The notes beneath the pieces were generated by a model, which saw nothing but the letters and a program-made list of their open reading frames with translations, did no database searches and was not told where the DNA came from. Shown here in pieces: positions 21,809 to 33,345 of a stretch of 64,000 nucleotides of DNA. The position numbers were made by a program, and so were the translations under genes. Source of the DNA: Gonocerus acuteangulatus (Eukaryota > Arthropoda > Insecta > Hemiptera > Coreidae); contig OX328128.1 of NCBI GenBank assembly GCA_946811695.1, positions 81,885,747 to 81,949,746 on the forward strand, given 5' to 3'. Each line of letters starts with the position of its first letter. The stretch's first letter is position 1.

Positions 21809-22440
21809 CAAGAACTGCTGAGGGTAATATGCCGGCGATTCCTCGTAGACGTAGAATAATGGGCCAGGAACTCGGTGGAGAACAACCCGGCTCCAGAGAA
21901 CTCGTTCCTGCTTATGAATTATGAGGTGAAGTTTCCTGCTATTCATGAGCGAGGCTGGCAGCCAGAACCACGCCCTGGTCCGAGAAGACCTTTCGTCCTT
22001 ATGATGTCCTTGGTTATAAGTTAATCTATTTGGGCTCCGGAAGGACCATAGCTGTCTGGAAGTTGGGTTGTATGAACAAGAATGCTCTGCAGTGTCTCTT
22101 CCAGTTTTCAACAGTGTACATCCTTCAATACAAACATACTTCATAGCCAATTTTGTGGTGCAGTTTTACCATTTAAGTATGATATCCTTGGGCATGAGGT
22201 GTGAATACGCAAACCGTGGAATGGTCTATTCTAAGGCGGCAAATAATTACCACTTCTCAACTATAGAAAACATTTGTTTGGGTGTAAAACCCTTCAAACC
22301 CTTCGTTAGTCTGAAATTATTTCCTACATTCGCCCTTGATCCAAAGTAATAATAAATATAGTAATAATCTTGATCTTGAAGAATCTCTGACAAAAGTAGA
22401 ATCTGCTGCTCCCCGACTTAAAAAAAATCCACTAAGCCTT
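21809..22440. other. Unassigned stretch with moderately open frames
   Basis: Overlapping frames on both strands (22068-22349 plus, 21782-22150 minus) show no family motif or splice structure. I see no reason to call a gene. Confidence 0.35.
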
Positions 22441-22895
22441 CCCATTTCTACAGAATACAATGCAGTCCAAAATCCTTCGAAAAATATCCAATGCTCCTTA
22501 CCACGTCTCCTAACCCTCCATAATGATTTCAATATCCCCCTTATCCAATCCCTGGCCAAATCAGTCTATCAGAAGTTCCATTCCAATCTCCACGGCCATC
22601 CAAATCCTTTGGTAAACTCTCTATCCTCCTTCCATAATCCTCAAAACCCTCATAGAAGAAGGCTGAAGCGGCGGTGGCCCAGAGACAATTTGTTAACACA
22701 AACTGCCATCTACAACATGCCATCTGCAATGCTCAAAATTTATTGTTCCGGTGGGTTATGTAATTGAACATATTCCCACATCATGTCATACATTGTTAAT
22801 TTTCAAAATCCAGCAAAATTACTGGAAATATGTATATCATATTGTTTTGTTTATCAATAAAGGAAATAAAAAATAAAATTCTTGTAACTACACCT
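22441..22895 (+). pseudogene. Jockey LINE 3' end (plus strand)
   Basis: Reads MQSKILRKISNAPYHVS, then after a frameshift TLHNDFNIPLIQSLAKSVYQ, NLHGHPNPL and RRRLKRRWPRDNL: the C-terminus of Jockey ORF2, same family as 2890-4390. A 3' UTR of about 170 bp follows with AATAAA near 22857 and an A-rich end. The 5' part is missing. Confidence 0.8.
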
Positions 22896-23085
22896 TGTGA
22901 GTTGTAGTTTCTCTTTTATGACACCAAAAATGAAGTTGTAACTTACCTTTCCGAGAAAACCAAGTTACAACTACAGGGGTTAGTTGTAACTCCTCTTTAA
23001 TCCCACTGAAGGTTTAATCATACCACGCATTGGATTTCAAACTTGAACCATACAATTGTTGTAGTTTTAACTTAGCTTATTATTT

Positions 23086-23215
23086 TCTCTAACTTCTAAT
23101 ACCAATAGACCGAGAGCTGGCAACGCACGTTTCATGAAGTGTTTTATGCATCTTGAAATTTTGCTAGAATGTACCTCTTGGATATATAAGAAGGTATATA
23201 TGTGTTTCCTGGACG
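23086..23215 (+). mobile_element. Partial arm of family R
   Basis: GAGAGCTGGCAACGCACGTT and the following ATGAAGTGTTTTATGCATCT match the arms of the inverted-repeat element at 31443-32171. Only one arm is present, ending near the A run at 23218. Confidence 0.6.
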
Positions 23216-23436
23216 TAAAAAAAAAAAAAAAAGGAATAGGTAATGAAAAAGTAAATAGGTACAATAATTGATTTTAATAGTAATTAGTAACATTACTATT
23301 AAAATCAATTAATTAATTACTATTAAAATCAATTATTGTACCTATTTACTTTTTCATTCTACTCATTCTAAGAATTTAACACGATATGTTCTTTTATAAG
23401 TTAATTGTATCTATAGTTCTGTTACCTATCACAATT

Positions 23437-23638
23437 TTGCCAACGGCCATAGCCACGTTGAATACACCGGTTCCCGTAGATCACCGAAGTTAAGCAACGT
23501 CGGGCGTGGTCAGAACCTGAATGGGTGACCGACCACGTGCTGTTGGCATTAGAAAAGGGTGGCTACCTGTAGATAGCCCGGCGCTAATGGCCAAGTTGTA
23601 GATGCGCCGTTAAAAAAAAAATCAAATACAAATCAAAT
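23437..23638 (+). mobile_element. 5S rRNA-derived SINE (SINE3-like) with 13-bp target duplication
   Basis: The first 110 bases (23439-23548) are a 5S rRNA homologue from GCCAACGGCCATAGCCACGT to CCACGTGCTGTTGGC, lacking about 9-10 bases after GGGTGACCG compared with usual 5S rRNA. A tail follows: GGGTGGCTACCTGTAGATAG, GGCGCTAATGGCCAAG, GATGCGCCGTTAAAAAAAAA and (ATCAAATACA). ACCTATCACAATT occurs at 23424-23436 and 23639-23651. The empty site, inverted, is seen in A1 near 94-106. Confidence 0.9.
23486..23530 (+). promoter_or_regulatory. Internal pol III control region of the 5S-SINE
   Basis: GAAGTTAAGCAACGT (A box), GGGCGTGG (intermediate element) and GAATGGGTGACC (C box) are all present at 5S spacing, so TFIIIA-dependent transcription is plausible. 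Confidence 0.65.
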
Positions 23639-23702
23639 ACCTATCACAATTATAATTTTTTTTTTGTTTTTGTATTAATTTCTTTTTTTTTTGTCATTTT
23701 AG

Positions 23703-23736
23703 CTGACGAAGGCTACCAATGAGTAGCCGAAACGTC
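23703..23736 (+). ncRNA. Hammerhead ribozyme motif, right arm of A7
   Basis: CUGACGA, perfect stem II GGCTAC/GTAGCC, GAAAC, GUC. Core complete. Confidence 0.7.
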
Positions 23737-23845
23737 CGAAATATAGATTTTTTTAAAAACAAAATCATATTGAGGTTTATTTAGCCGAATCCCAACCATT
23801 CCATCTTTACTTATCACCTCGACGGCTAACTATCTAATCATCATG

Positions 23846-24328
23846 GTTAAATATTCTTTGTTATTCAAGAAATAGTAGTAATCGTAAAAGCGATATTGAC
23901 ATTTTGTCAGTGAGAATTGTTCAGGAAATAGTTAGTTTGGTCTAAAGCATAAACGGCCTTCAAACGATAGCAATGTAAATGTATGAAACATTAATAAAAT
24001 TGCCTAATTTATTTTTTGTTTCAAAATAAAAAATGTTATAAAAGGCCATAATGAAAAGTCGTAATAATAACGAGCGATCTACAGAGAACCCGACGAGCGG
24101 CTATTCCCTACGACAATGAACACATAATCCATAAAAGGCCCAGCGGACCCTACAAAAAGCCTATGATGTTTTTTCGCTTGACAGCCCCGGAGCCCTTAAC
24201 GCCATAGAAGGGGAAGTGGACTTTTTGCGGGAAGAGCCATTAGTGCACAATGGAGGGGTGTATGCTCGCATGACGGGGGTATCGACTTGATATGGGATTC
24301 TGCCTTAGTAGATGCAGGTATATATATA
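23846..24328. other. Unassigned noncoding stretch
   Basis: No repeats or coding evidence; 24060-24290 has higher G+C than its surroundings. Confidence 0.35.
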
Positions 24329-24683
24329 TACCGTGGAACCTCACTTATACGAAACCTTCAGTTATACGAAGATTTTTTCGTTCCCCGGCGAAATACCATT
24401 TAATCCTGTGAAATCGGTCTAGAAACTAACATGATTGAATGGCCAAGAATCGATGGCCATCGGATTGGATCGAATCGGGTCGGGTCGAGACCAATGTAGG
24501 CACCTCCATTGAGATGCATGTGTTTGTTTTTCTTCCGATAGTCGGTGGCTATTGGATCGGATCGGAACGGGTCCAGTGTAGTCCCACCTTCTAACAGAGA
24601 GAAAGGTTAGGAAGTTAATGGTTCATAACCCAAGGACGTATATTGCGAAGCATAATAAGCCAAGCAATATTAAATTAAGTTTT
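24329..24683. mobile_element. pogo/Tigger-like left end (partial)
   Basis: Following TATATA, CCGTGGAACCTCACTTATAC and GAAACC resemble the inverted ends of pogo/Tigger elements (CAGTGGAACCTCG.TTATCC). No matching right end or transposase is seen in the next kilobase. Confidence 0.5.
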
Positions 24684-26074
24684 ACATATGAGGAGCTTAG
24701 TATCAGAGTTGGACAACTCCATTTTTTTCAGTTTTGAGATTTTTTTCGATTCTTAAGTGGATTTTTATGCTGCATTCGATTTTACAACTGTTTTTCAATA
24801 AAAACGGACAGAAAATAGGTAAAATAGCGTTTATTTCAACCGTTCAGAATCAAAATATGGACAATTCCAACATAGTTTGGTTTCAAAAAATGACAACTCC
24901 ATCAGTAGCCAATGAGAAGCTTGCATTCATGCAATCTGCTCCCAACATGCACTGCAAATCCATCATGGCTGAATGTTTATAGTTACTTGTAATAAGTGCA
25001 TTTGGCGATAATTCTTATTAATAACTAGCTGTTATCCGGCACACTGTGGTTCCGAATGCCGGATTTTGGGACAAAACCTCTAGGTACTTGAATCTTTCTG
25101 ATTTAGGTATGATTTTTGAAGAATTTCTTTTGTGCTGAGTCGAGTGAGACCACCACCAATTCTATAGAATAATTATTTTATTAACAAACGGGCTTTATAT
25201 AACAACGACCGTGAAAAACAGCCGGCATTTAATTTAAAATATTCATACTTTACTCAAGTGGTAGAGCTATGTATCCTTCCAAATATATTTTCAAGACCTC
25301 AGGTGAATAAATTAACAGCTAATGTGGTACTGGTAACTGTTCTCGACATATTCCTCTTTATTTAAATTTTCGCGTATAACAAATAAATATTGACAGTTTC
25401 ACACTAGATATTAAATAGATCTCATCGTTAATGTTCAGTTATTTGCTATTAAAAACTTTTCAACAACTCTCTGCAGAAAATAATAATGGTTAACTCGTTT
25501 TTCATAAAATAATCGCATCGCTAATTGATAACTTTATTTTATTAGCTGTGCACAGGTATGGCTGAGTACGGCGCTGAAAATTATAGCACAGCCACTTCAA
25601 TACATGTAGTTATAGGTAAAACTGTGCGAAGAGGATAGCTAAGTACCACTTTTTTTCTAAACTTAATAAAATAAGGATAATTTAGTTTCATTTCAGTTTT
25701 GTCAAACTGTATTTAAATAACATTTTTCATGTAATTTTTAACTATATAATTTTGATTTAATACATTAGACATAATTACATTATATTAAAACACCCTCGAG
25801 CATACCAAATACATATTTGTTTGGTTTCAAAAACAGACAACTCCTTGACTTGGTTTCAAACATGGACAACTCCACTATTTAAAGTGTAATTACGGCCTTA
25901 ATACTTATATAATTTTGTAGAGCCTTTGAAATAATGTTTCTGAGGCCTATAAGAATAACACATAAAAAAATCAACATGATACTGACATCAATATAGTAGA
26001 TATGGTTTTTTGCCTCTCCTGTAGAAAAATCAAAAGTGGAGTTGTCCAACTTTGATGCTAAGCTCTTCATATGT
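24684..26074. mobile_element. Family T inverted-repeat element
   Basis: 1391 bp. ACATATGAGGAGCTTAGTAT and the next 23 bases recur inverted at 26032-26074 (43-bp TIR). GACAACTCC, often after TTTGGTTTCAAA, is repeated near both ends (24716, 24892, 25837, 25867) like subterminal binding sites. A segment at 25028-25065 (GTTATCCGGCACACTGTGG) resembles another repeat family. No transposase; the 82-codon frame at 24734 lies in the repeats. Confidence 0.75.
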
Positions 26075-26196
26075 ACGTGATGTGATAAGTCCATCAATGA
26101 AACGCCCTTTGAGGAGGAGAAGAATAGCTCGAAACTGGTTAGGGTTGGGAATAAAGTATATGAAGTGAGAGGAGTATTATTTATGACCTTTTGGCT

Positions 26197-26205
<9 letters not shown>

Positions 26206-26259
<54 letters not shown>
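26206..26259. repeat. (AT)n microsatellite
   Basis: About 27 uninterrupted dinucleotides. Confidence 0.95.
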
Positions 26260-26262
<3 letters not shown>

Positions 26263-26330
26263 ATAGTAGCTCTCTAAGTATGTGTTATATGCTTGACAGT
26301 ACTATCCCTAAGGAGGGGAATGAGAAGCAT

Positions 26331-26555
26331 GGGCGTATATAAGGGCGGGCTGAGGGGGCTGCAGCCCCCTCCCCCGTAATCGGTAAAAATGTTTCATAAA
26401 AACCTTTGAAATAAATTAAATAAGACCAATTAGCTCAGAAAAAAATAATTTATTTTTGGGTGTAATAGCGTTTTAATTGGCTAACTATTTTATGTTCTGG
26501 ATTGTTAGTATTCCATGCCCACTAGATACTCCTAGCCCCCCCCCCCAAAAAAAAA
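26331..26555 (+). mobile_element. Family H copy 2
   Basis: Starts CATGGGCGTATATAAGGGCG with palindromic GGGGGCTGCAGCCCCC, and contains the family's TGTAATAGCGTTTTAATTGG. The right end is decayed after a run of 13 C near 26535. Confidence 0.65.
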
Positions 26556-26740
26556 AAATGTCTTTATACGTTATTGCTGTGAGTCCTGTTTTACCATGAA
26601 ACAAGAGAAAGTCTAAGAAGCATCGCGGATATGAAGCAGGCCGTAGGGGTCACAATTAGTACAGTGTGGTGAAAGTGGTACAAGCGTAATATGTTTGTAA
26701 CAATTTCACCACACAGTAGTATATTATACTAGTAGGATAT

Positions 26741-26900
26741 CATGGAAGTATATATGAGGGGGGGGGTTCGTTAAAAAAACGAAAAATGTCTTCTTTACAT
26801 TTTACACTAAAATATTTAAAAAATTTTCCTACACCCCAAATGCCTAGGTGATCCCAGCGCACCCCCCCCCCCCATTTTTTTTTCTATATACGTTAGTGTA
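26741..26900. mobile_element. Short H-like element with G/C runs
   Basis: CATGGAAGTATATATGAGGG at the left and CCCCCATTTTTTTTTCTATA then TACGTT at the right look like diverged family H ends. The inside is A/T-rich and noncoding. Confidence 0.5.
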
Positions 26901-26903
26901 GGG

Positions 26904-27540
26904 TATTATCATATATCAAACTGATACCAATGGGTCCAACTTTGCCGAAAGAGTGCGAACAGACAACTATACACTTATACGTATATATGTCTGTTTGCTC
27001 TCAGACAAATATATAAGCAGTATAGGTTTGTAACAATTTCATCGCTTTGCACTATTGTGGTACCATTTTACGGTAGCGCTTCTGTGATGCAAAAAACAGA
27101 AAACCTGACTTCCGAGTACCTACATCATTTTGGCGGCCAAGGAAAATTTAGAGGTAATACTTCAAGATGATATTTTTGAATTCAATGTTGTATTCTGCTT
27201 AATCATGCATCTAAAAGTAGTCAACAGCCTAACTCGTTCAAGCAACTACTACAGGGGTGTAAAAACACCGTACTTAGAATAGAGACCTGGAGATAGAAAG
27301 CTCTAAGACGCCCACACCACCACGTGCCAGAGACGGTGAGTCACCATTACCACGTGTGCCAGGAGGCCAGTATTCCCAATTAGTAAACAATACCCACGTG
27401 GTATATATAGCTAAGGAACACACAGCTGTTCTATATCCCGCCTTCTTCAGCTTAGTCATATCTAGTCTTGTTGTCCCACATCTATGCGGAGGTATGCAAA
27501 CTACTACACTAGTTTACAGTCCAGAAAATAGCTACCTACC
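26904..27540. other. Unassigned noncoding stretch
   Basis: Local palindromic ATATAC words near 26990; no gene or repeat supported. Confidence 0.35.
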
Positions 27541-28390
27541 ATGGGCGTATATCTATATATATATATATAAATCTCGTGTCTGTCTGTTTGTCTGTATGTC
27601 TGTTTGTTCTTTATACAAATCCACACCGTTTGACCGATTTGGACCAAACTTCGCACATATGTACGTCTTGATCCGGGAAATCTCGTAGGCTAGCTCAAAA
27701 TCTTCTAGGATTCATAGTTTGGAAGTAACGAGTTCGAAACTGTCATATACAGAAGAGTTTATAGTCAGAAATCGGCATTTTCTTTCCAGTGTTGCCCCTC
27801 CTTCTAAGAAGAAGTGCAATACAAAACCTTTGTTTGTTTATCTAAATAGTAGGTTTATATTCTAAGAGTTTGGACAAATATCATATAAGATCATATAATA
27901 AAATATCATATTTTTTAAGATTAATTTTCTTAATATCAGATCAGTTTTCTTCATATCAAATCAATTTTGATTTGATTGCCTAGGGCAACACTGCTCTTAC
28001 CAGAATATAGACTAATATCGTATAAGTAAGTATATCATAAAAATTTTCTATAATATAATTAAGTGTTCATGTTTCTATTCAGAACTTTAATAGTTTCAAT
28101 ACTTTTGTTGAGAGGTAGTTTTTTATCTCTTTGGTAAAGGAAGGTTGCAATGTCGGTTATAGTATTCGGTTGAAGTAATCTCTCACTCGCTTTTCTGTTA
28201 AATGAATAAATGAATATGTTTGTACTGGTATTTGATGGAGAGGGTTTTAGTATGTGGAAAAACGCTTAACTATTTTTTGAAACTGATGAAGTGTGTAAAG
28301 GAATCAACAGCATAGTAAATAGTACATAGAAACTTCAGATTATGTTAAAAAAATAAAATTCAAACAACTGAAATGAAACATCAAGGTGAC
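27541..28390. other. Interspersed repeat G region
   Basis: A short (AT)n is followed by CTCGTGTCTGTCTGTTTGTC and AAATCCACACCGTTTGACCG. The latter pair recurs, inverted, around 61300-61370, so this is a dispersed repeat. The rest is A/T-rich and noncoding. CCATGGGCGTATAT at 27539 is a family H end. Confidence 0.45.
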
Positions 28391-28394
28391 AGTT

Positions 28395-29148
28395 TTGGAG
28401 GTGCATTTAAGGCAGTAAAGAATCAGTTTATCTGGACATGTTATAAATTTATAAAACTTGTATTGTAAAATGGACCGTGTCCCTTTGGAAAACAATAAGA
28501 ACAAGGCTAAAAGCATTTTGGAATTGTTTACACTGATGTGGACCTTTTTTAACTAAGAGTCTCAAAGGTGAAAAATATTTTGTTTCATTTATAGATGATT
28601 ATAGTAAGATTGCCCTCATGTTAATTTCTTCATAATTGTTCAGTATTGTTTATTGTTATTTAAGTGTTTAGTGATGAATTCCCTTTGTCGCGGTCTCACT
28701 GATGTATAAATAAATAAATAGTAAGATTGCTAGGATTTAAACTATTAAACCTAAAACAGAAGTTTTTCATTCCTTTGTTCAATAAGTAAATGAGGTTGAA
28801 AACTTAGGAAATAAGGGAATTGGTATTATGAGATGTGACATTGGTAAGGAATATTTAAATAGTAAGAATTATGACTACCAAAAAAAAAAAAAAAAAAAAA
28901 AAGGGTATCAAAATTAATTCCTGCCCCACATATGTTCATGAATTAAACGGTCTGATTTACTAGAACAATTATGAATATATCTCATTGCTTACTGGCAGAA
29001 GCTATTGTAGAAAAAAATGTTGGCCAGAAATGGTCTGTGCAGCAACTTATTTGAAAAATCTCTCTTTAGCTAACACCATTGAGAATAAAATACCCTATGA
29101 AATCAAAAACTTTGAGGTTGCTGGCAGAGAAGGAAGATCTTCAGTTAA
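28395..29148 (+). pseudogene. Ty1/copia integrase region, first part
   Basis: Decayed copia integrase. KMDRVPLE (pre-integrase region) leads to KGEKYFVSFIDDYSKIALM, the catalytic-core segment with the DD.S motif. After an insertion come KTEVFHSF, RCDIGKEYLN (usual R.D.G.E..N), HELNGLI and NKIPYEI, in the order of copia integrases. In-frame stops and an A22 run near 28880 show it is dead. Downstream it stops at PYEI, where hammerhead-arm sequence begins. Confidence 0.8.
28614..28717 (+). mobile_element. LINE/SINE 3'-end insert with 13-bp target duplication
   Basis: 104-bp insert in the copia integrase. ATAGTAAGATTGC stands at 28601-28613 and 28718-28730. The insert ends GATGTATAAATAAATAA, a short-repeat tail typical of some LINEs. 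The 5' part is too short to name a family. Confidence 0.75.
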
Positions 29149-29195
29149 ATGAAAAAACGTCCAGTTCCTTCACAACAGTTTATTTCCACGCTTAG
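29149..29195 (-). mobile_element. Fragment of a hammerhead-type arm
   Basis: AATGAAAAAACGTCCAGTTC through ATTTCCACGCTT matches 33336-33374 with few changes. In the second copy it continues into a decayed hammerhead. Here it is cut by family D copy 3. Confidence 0.6.
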
Positions 29196-29199
29196 CGCA

Positions 29200-29931
29200 A
29201 CGTTTACGCATGGTACCTACTACTATGTAATAAATACAAAAAAACTCATATTTTCGTATTTTGATCAAACTCAGGAACAGGATCCAGTCACTCTAGTGGT
29301 AGAAAGCGCTCCTTGCGGCGGCGTTCTGAACCTACGCCTGGCGGGCTTTTCTATTGAAATATATTACAAAGTAAACCCCCCTTACCGATTGACCAATTCA
29401 GCTCATTTTTACAACACTTCTTTCTCATGAGTTACCCACGACGTATACCGCGTTTCGTTACAATACAGCAGAAATTACGACCGGTATGAGCATATTAGTA
29501 ATTTGGGTCCGGAGTAAACCCCCCCTCCTAATGAACCGATTTAGTTTATTTTTACAACACATATTTACCTGTAGATTACCACTACGAATACCGAGTTTCG
29601 TCGAAATATACCAAAAATCACGGCCGGTAGTGGCGAATTGGTATTGTGGGTCCGGAGTAACCCCCCCCCCCCCGCCCACTGAACCGATTTAGTTCATTTT
29701 TATATCTCACTTTTCTCTCTATATTACTACTACGAACACCAAGTTTCGTTGAAATATAACAAATATTACGGCTGGCATGGTCAAATTAGTGTTTTGGGTT
29801 CGGGGTAAACCCCCCCTTCCGGTGGACCGATATTGGTGGTTAACGAACTCGTCCAATCGTTTGCTAATTGAATGCTATATACCAAGTTTCGTGACGAAAA
29901 AACAAAAACTCTGGCCTCTATCGTGTTAACA

Positions 29932-29976
<45 letters not shown>

Positions 29977-30109
29977 TATTATATAAATTTTAACGGAGGT
30001 CATTTTCGGTGCCTACTAGGTAGGATCGATAAAGATTTGAAGAAATTTTTCAAAAATTCCGTCATGAGTCCAACCTCAATAGCTACTTTCCTTCGGAGGA
30101 AAGTGATAA
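29200..30109 (+). mobile_element. Helentron-like element, family D copy 3 (5' truncated)
   Basis: Lacks the GTCCGTCACGCAGG start but has GTGGTAGAAAGCGCTCCTTG, four diverged inner units with poly-C ends, (AT)n at 29934-29986, and the 3' block ending TTCGGAGGAAAGTGATAA (C to A in the terminal GCTAA). Confidence 0.75.
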
Positions 30110-30185
30110 AAAGTTAATTGCAATTAATGCAAACCACTCATGCATTGTAAAATAAATAACTCTATGATTTTAAGCAGTAGGTAGC

Positions 30186-30430
30186 ATGGGCGTATATAAG
30201 GGGGGCTGAGGGGGCTGCAGCCCCCCCCCCGAAATTTTGATTTCATCGGTAAAAATTTCATAAAACCCTTAAAAATGAATTAAATAAGAACATTTAGTTT
30301 ATAATACATATTCTATTTTGGGTGTAATAGCGTTTAAGTTGGCTAAAACTCTTCTAAGATCTAAATTGTTAGTATTCCATACACCGGAAATAATCTCAGC
30401 CCCCCCCGAAATTTTCCCAGCCCCCTCCGA
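30186..30430 (+). mobile_element. Family H copy 3
   Basis: GCATGGGCGTATATAAGGGG, palindromic GGGGGCTGCAGCCCCC, TGTAATAGCGTTTAAGTTGG. The right side carries CAGCCCCCCCGAAATTTTCC twice; the terminal inverted repeat is missing. Confidence 0.65.
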
Positions 30431-30443
30431 AATTATTTTCTAC

Positions 30444-30580
30444 TAGCTGTTACCCGGTGTGCAATGCTACACCTACTTTATATTAAATATCTGTAGCCGG
30501 GCTTACCATGCTACGCTGCTTCATATTAAATAGTTGTAACCCAGCTTCCATGGTACGCCTACTTTATATTATATATTTAA
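30444..30580. repeat. Three diverged 45-bp units of repeat G
   Basis: CTGTTACCCGGTGTGCAATG, CTGTAGCCGGGCTTACCATG and TTGTAACCCAGCTTCCATGG each lead to ACGC or ACCTACTTTATATTA. Related words occur near 25028, 59388 and 61246. Confidence 0.6.
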
Positions 30581-31442
30581 AAAAATGAATGATTATATGA
30601 TATTTGTCCAAATTATGAGAATATAAGATAATAAATTGAGAGCTCGGCTGAAAAAATTATTTTCCATTTTTTTTTAAAGAAAGTGGGGTGGAAAATAAAT
30701 GAATCCTTATTTTTTAAAAAGTACCCTTATTTTAAATTGGTATTACAATTAAATGATTCCAAATAATTTAATTGCAATACCGTTTTAAAGAAATTCCAAA
30801 CCAAACTCCCTGTGTTTAATTTTTTTAAAGAAAAAAAACATGTGGTCCATAAATAAATATTCATAAAAAATAGCAATACAAATGAGGCATTTAATTAAGG
30901 TTATGATTAGTTATAAGTTGTAATAACCTACAACTGAAACTATATTATTTATTTTTATTGATTGTTTTTTAAATATAATATTTATTTATTTTAAGGGCTT
31001 CGCATCTAAAGCTAAAACCTCAACCTTGCGCAAATATAATATTAATATGTTATATTGTTTACCTGTTCATGTAATAATCCGTAACTGAGTTTTTTTTTAT
31101 GAATGAAAAAGTAGGAAAGTGTTGCAGGGTTTATGTTATTTATGCCAAAAGGAAAGTTTTAAAAACATAGTTTGTTGTTTCAAATACACTTTCACATATT
31201 TTTGTTCACTTTTTTTTCCTTTCTATTAATGCTTCTGTTTCAAATTTTATGGTTCATGAGCTCTTCTATAAGGATAGTCCTTCTATCATAGGAAATAGGG
31301 GCCTCTAAGAATAAAAACAAATTTAAGATATTTTTCTTGCAGTTATGGTCAACAATGAATTAAAGGTATTTGGGAATTTCAATAACGACATTGACTAGGC
31401 GAGCTACAATATTTTTACCAGCATTGCAACCGTATTTAAACA
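30581..31442. other. A/T-rich noncoding stretch
   Basis: No supported gene or repeat. Confidence 0.45.
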
Positions 31443-32171
31443 TTTAGTCCAAGAGCTGGTAACACACTTTTCAAGTGTTTTATGTGCCTTTAAATTGTGC
31501 TATAGTGGGTCTCTAGTGTAGATAAAAAGTTAAGTATGTGGTTGCTGGACATACCTTGAAACACCAGGTACTGCGCATGGTAATCAGTAACAAACTATGG
31601 GCCAAAAATAGTGTTTTATTCAGAAGCCATAAGTCTTTAATGTAAAATTAAGGCAATTCTATAATGAATAATATATAAGGCAGACACTTTTAAGTGGGAT
31701 ACATATAAAAAAAAAACCGAAGTGGGTTTTTTGTAATATTAAATGAAGTCTCTTCTTCACACTGCTATTTAAACACCATAATTGAAAATAATTACAAAAG
31801 GGCAGACACTTTTTGTGAGGTTTAGTAATCAGCAAACATGAAAATAAATTCAGCCGATGATAGACTGCAATACACTGCGTGTAACCGTAAGAGTGAGTGA
31901 GAGCACCCATCATCTGGACAGGACAGTTGTGGCTGTTCTAGAAATAAAGCAACTTGCCTTAATTATACATTAAAGATTGTTGGCTTCTGAATAAAATACC
32001 ATTTTAGTGACATATTTTTTTAACACCTTTCCCCTATGTGCAGTACCTGGTGTTCCAAGGTATGTCCAGGATACACATATATGCCTTACCTATCCACGAC
32101 ATGCAATACACCAAAATTCCAAGATGCATAAAACACTTCATGAAATGTGCGTTACCAGCTCTCCGACTAAA
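31443..32171. mobile_element. Family R inverted-repeat element
   Basis: 729 bp with arms of about 200 bp. The left arm (TTTAGTCCAAGAGCTGGTAA...CATTAAAGA region) recurs inverted up to ...TTACCAGCTCTCCGACTAAA. Arms hold ACACCAGGTACTGC and ATGTCCTGGACATA-type words. The centre (31660-31940) has an 84-codon minus frame without recognisable domains. Confidence 0.75.
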
Positions 32172-32789
32172 TCGTGACAGTCAGAGGATATAACTATCTC
32201 AGACAAAAGAAAGCATATGTCAGAATATAATGATTAAATTATTATGGATATTAAATTAATAAAAAATTGCATGGAAAATTTAATTACTTATTCATTTATT
32301 AGAACACCACAATTCACGGGACTTCCTCTTCTTATAAAAATAATATTTTAATACATTAATTTATCTGCAAAAAAAAAAAATAGCATGCAAAAGAAATATT
32401 ATAAGAAGAATAACTTTATTAAAACAAAATTAAAGTGAGGCTGCCCAAATTAATACGGTTGTAAAACCATACAGCTCTTATAATAATAAAATAATGTTTC
32501 AAAATGTGGTGAAAATTAATTCATTTATATACATTCATTTGTATGATTATAAACATTTATGGAATTTATTATGTACATCTATCTATATGTGAATAAAAAA
32601 ATAAGTTAAATATAACAACATTTAATATAATATTTTAATAATATTTGCATATGTACGTGAGAGAATTAATTTCAAGTTCATAAATTTAAGTCCTTTACAA
32701 AATGACATTGTTCACAAAGGAGTTTTTATTGTTTAAATAAATCTTTATCTTTAAAACAAAAAGTTCTATCTTTTTGGAAAGTCTTGGAA
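32172..32789. other. A/T-rich noncoding stretch
   Basis: Nothing recognised. Confidence 0.45.
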
Positions 32790-33345
32790 CTTTAAACTTT
32801 GCTTAAAGCTACATATTCTGCATATGTAGACTCTTCTGTAACATCTTTTTTCTTTCTCGATTTCCAGTATAATACATTACCAAATAACCCAATAAGAAAA
32901 CCAGTGGTGGATTTTCCTTCTAAATGATCATTTAAGAATATAGTCTCTACATCCATCTGTTCAACATTTAGACCCATTTGATATCTTCAACTTTCTTATT
33001 TCAACAAAATCTCAAGCATTATTTTGTTTCAAACTATCTATTTCTCTATCCCAAAAATCACAATCGCTTGAACTTTATCAGATTCACCCTCAGCCAATCC
33101 AATACTGCTTATGTTTTCTTGGATAACATCAACATGCCTATCGACAATGATTTTATTATTCAAAAGTACTTTATATCCCACTTCACTATAACCGATTAAA
33201 ATGCACATATTCACCTTTTTATCCCATTTAGAAGTTATTATTTGTTCTGGTTTCCTAACAAAATCTTTACTACCATATAAATTAGAGTTAGAAACATCTG
33301 GTTTCTTTCCAAAAAAGATTTCATAGGGTAAATGAAAAAACGTCT
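32790..33345 (-). pseudogene. Ty1/copia second part: integrase C-terminus, RT scrap, RNase H
   Basis: Minus strand from 33340: YEIFFGKKPDVSNSNLYGSK, then KWDKKVNMCILIGYSEVGYK and IIVDRHVDV, which is the copia integrase C-terminal region. Further on QMDVETIFLNDHLE (RT motif MDV.TAFL.G.L.E) is joined directly to KSTTGFLIGLFGNVLYWKSR and YAEYVALSKV (RNase H), so most of the RT is deleted. It starts exactly at PYEI, where the plus-strand part at 28395-29148 ends. Confidence 0.8.

Larger units (their letters stand above)
23240..23845. mobile_element. Hammerhead element A7 carrying a 5S-SINE
   Basis: Family A element truncated on its left. An inner palindrome is centred near 23300 (ATTGATTTTAATAGTAATTA and its complement). 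The right arm runs through TTAAGTTAATTGT-like sequence, a hammerhead and the full ...CTAATCATCATG end. A 5S-derived SINE (23437-23638) sits in the arm; A1 preserves the unfilled site. Confidence 0.75.

Noticed and set aside
23439..23548. Functional 5S rRNA gene
   Set aside because: About 10 nt missing after the C box, followed by a SINE tail and A run, and flanked by a target duplication; it is a SINE head.
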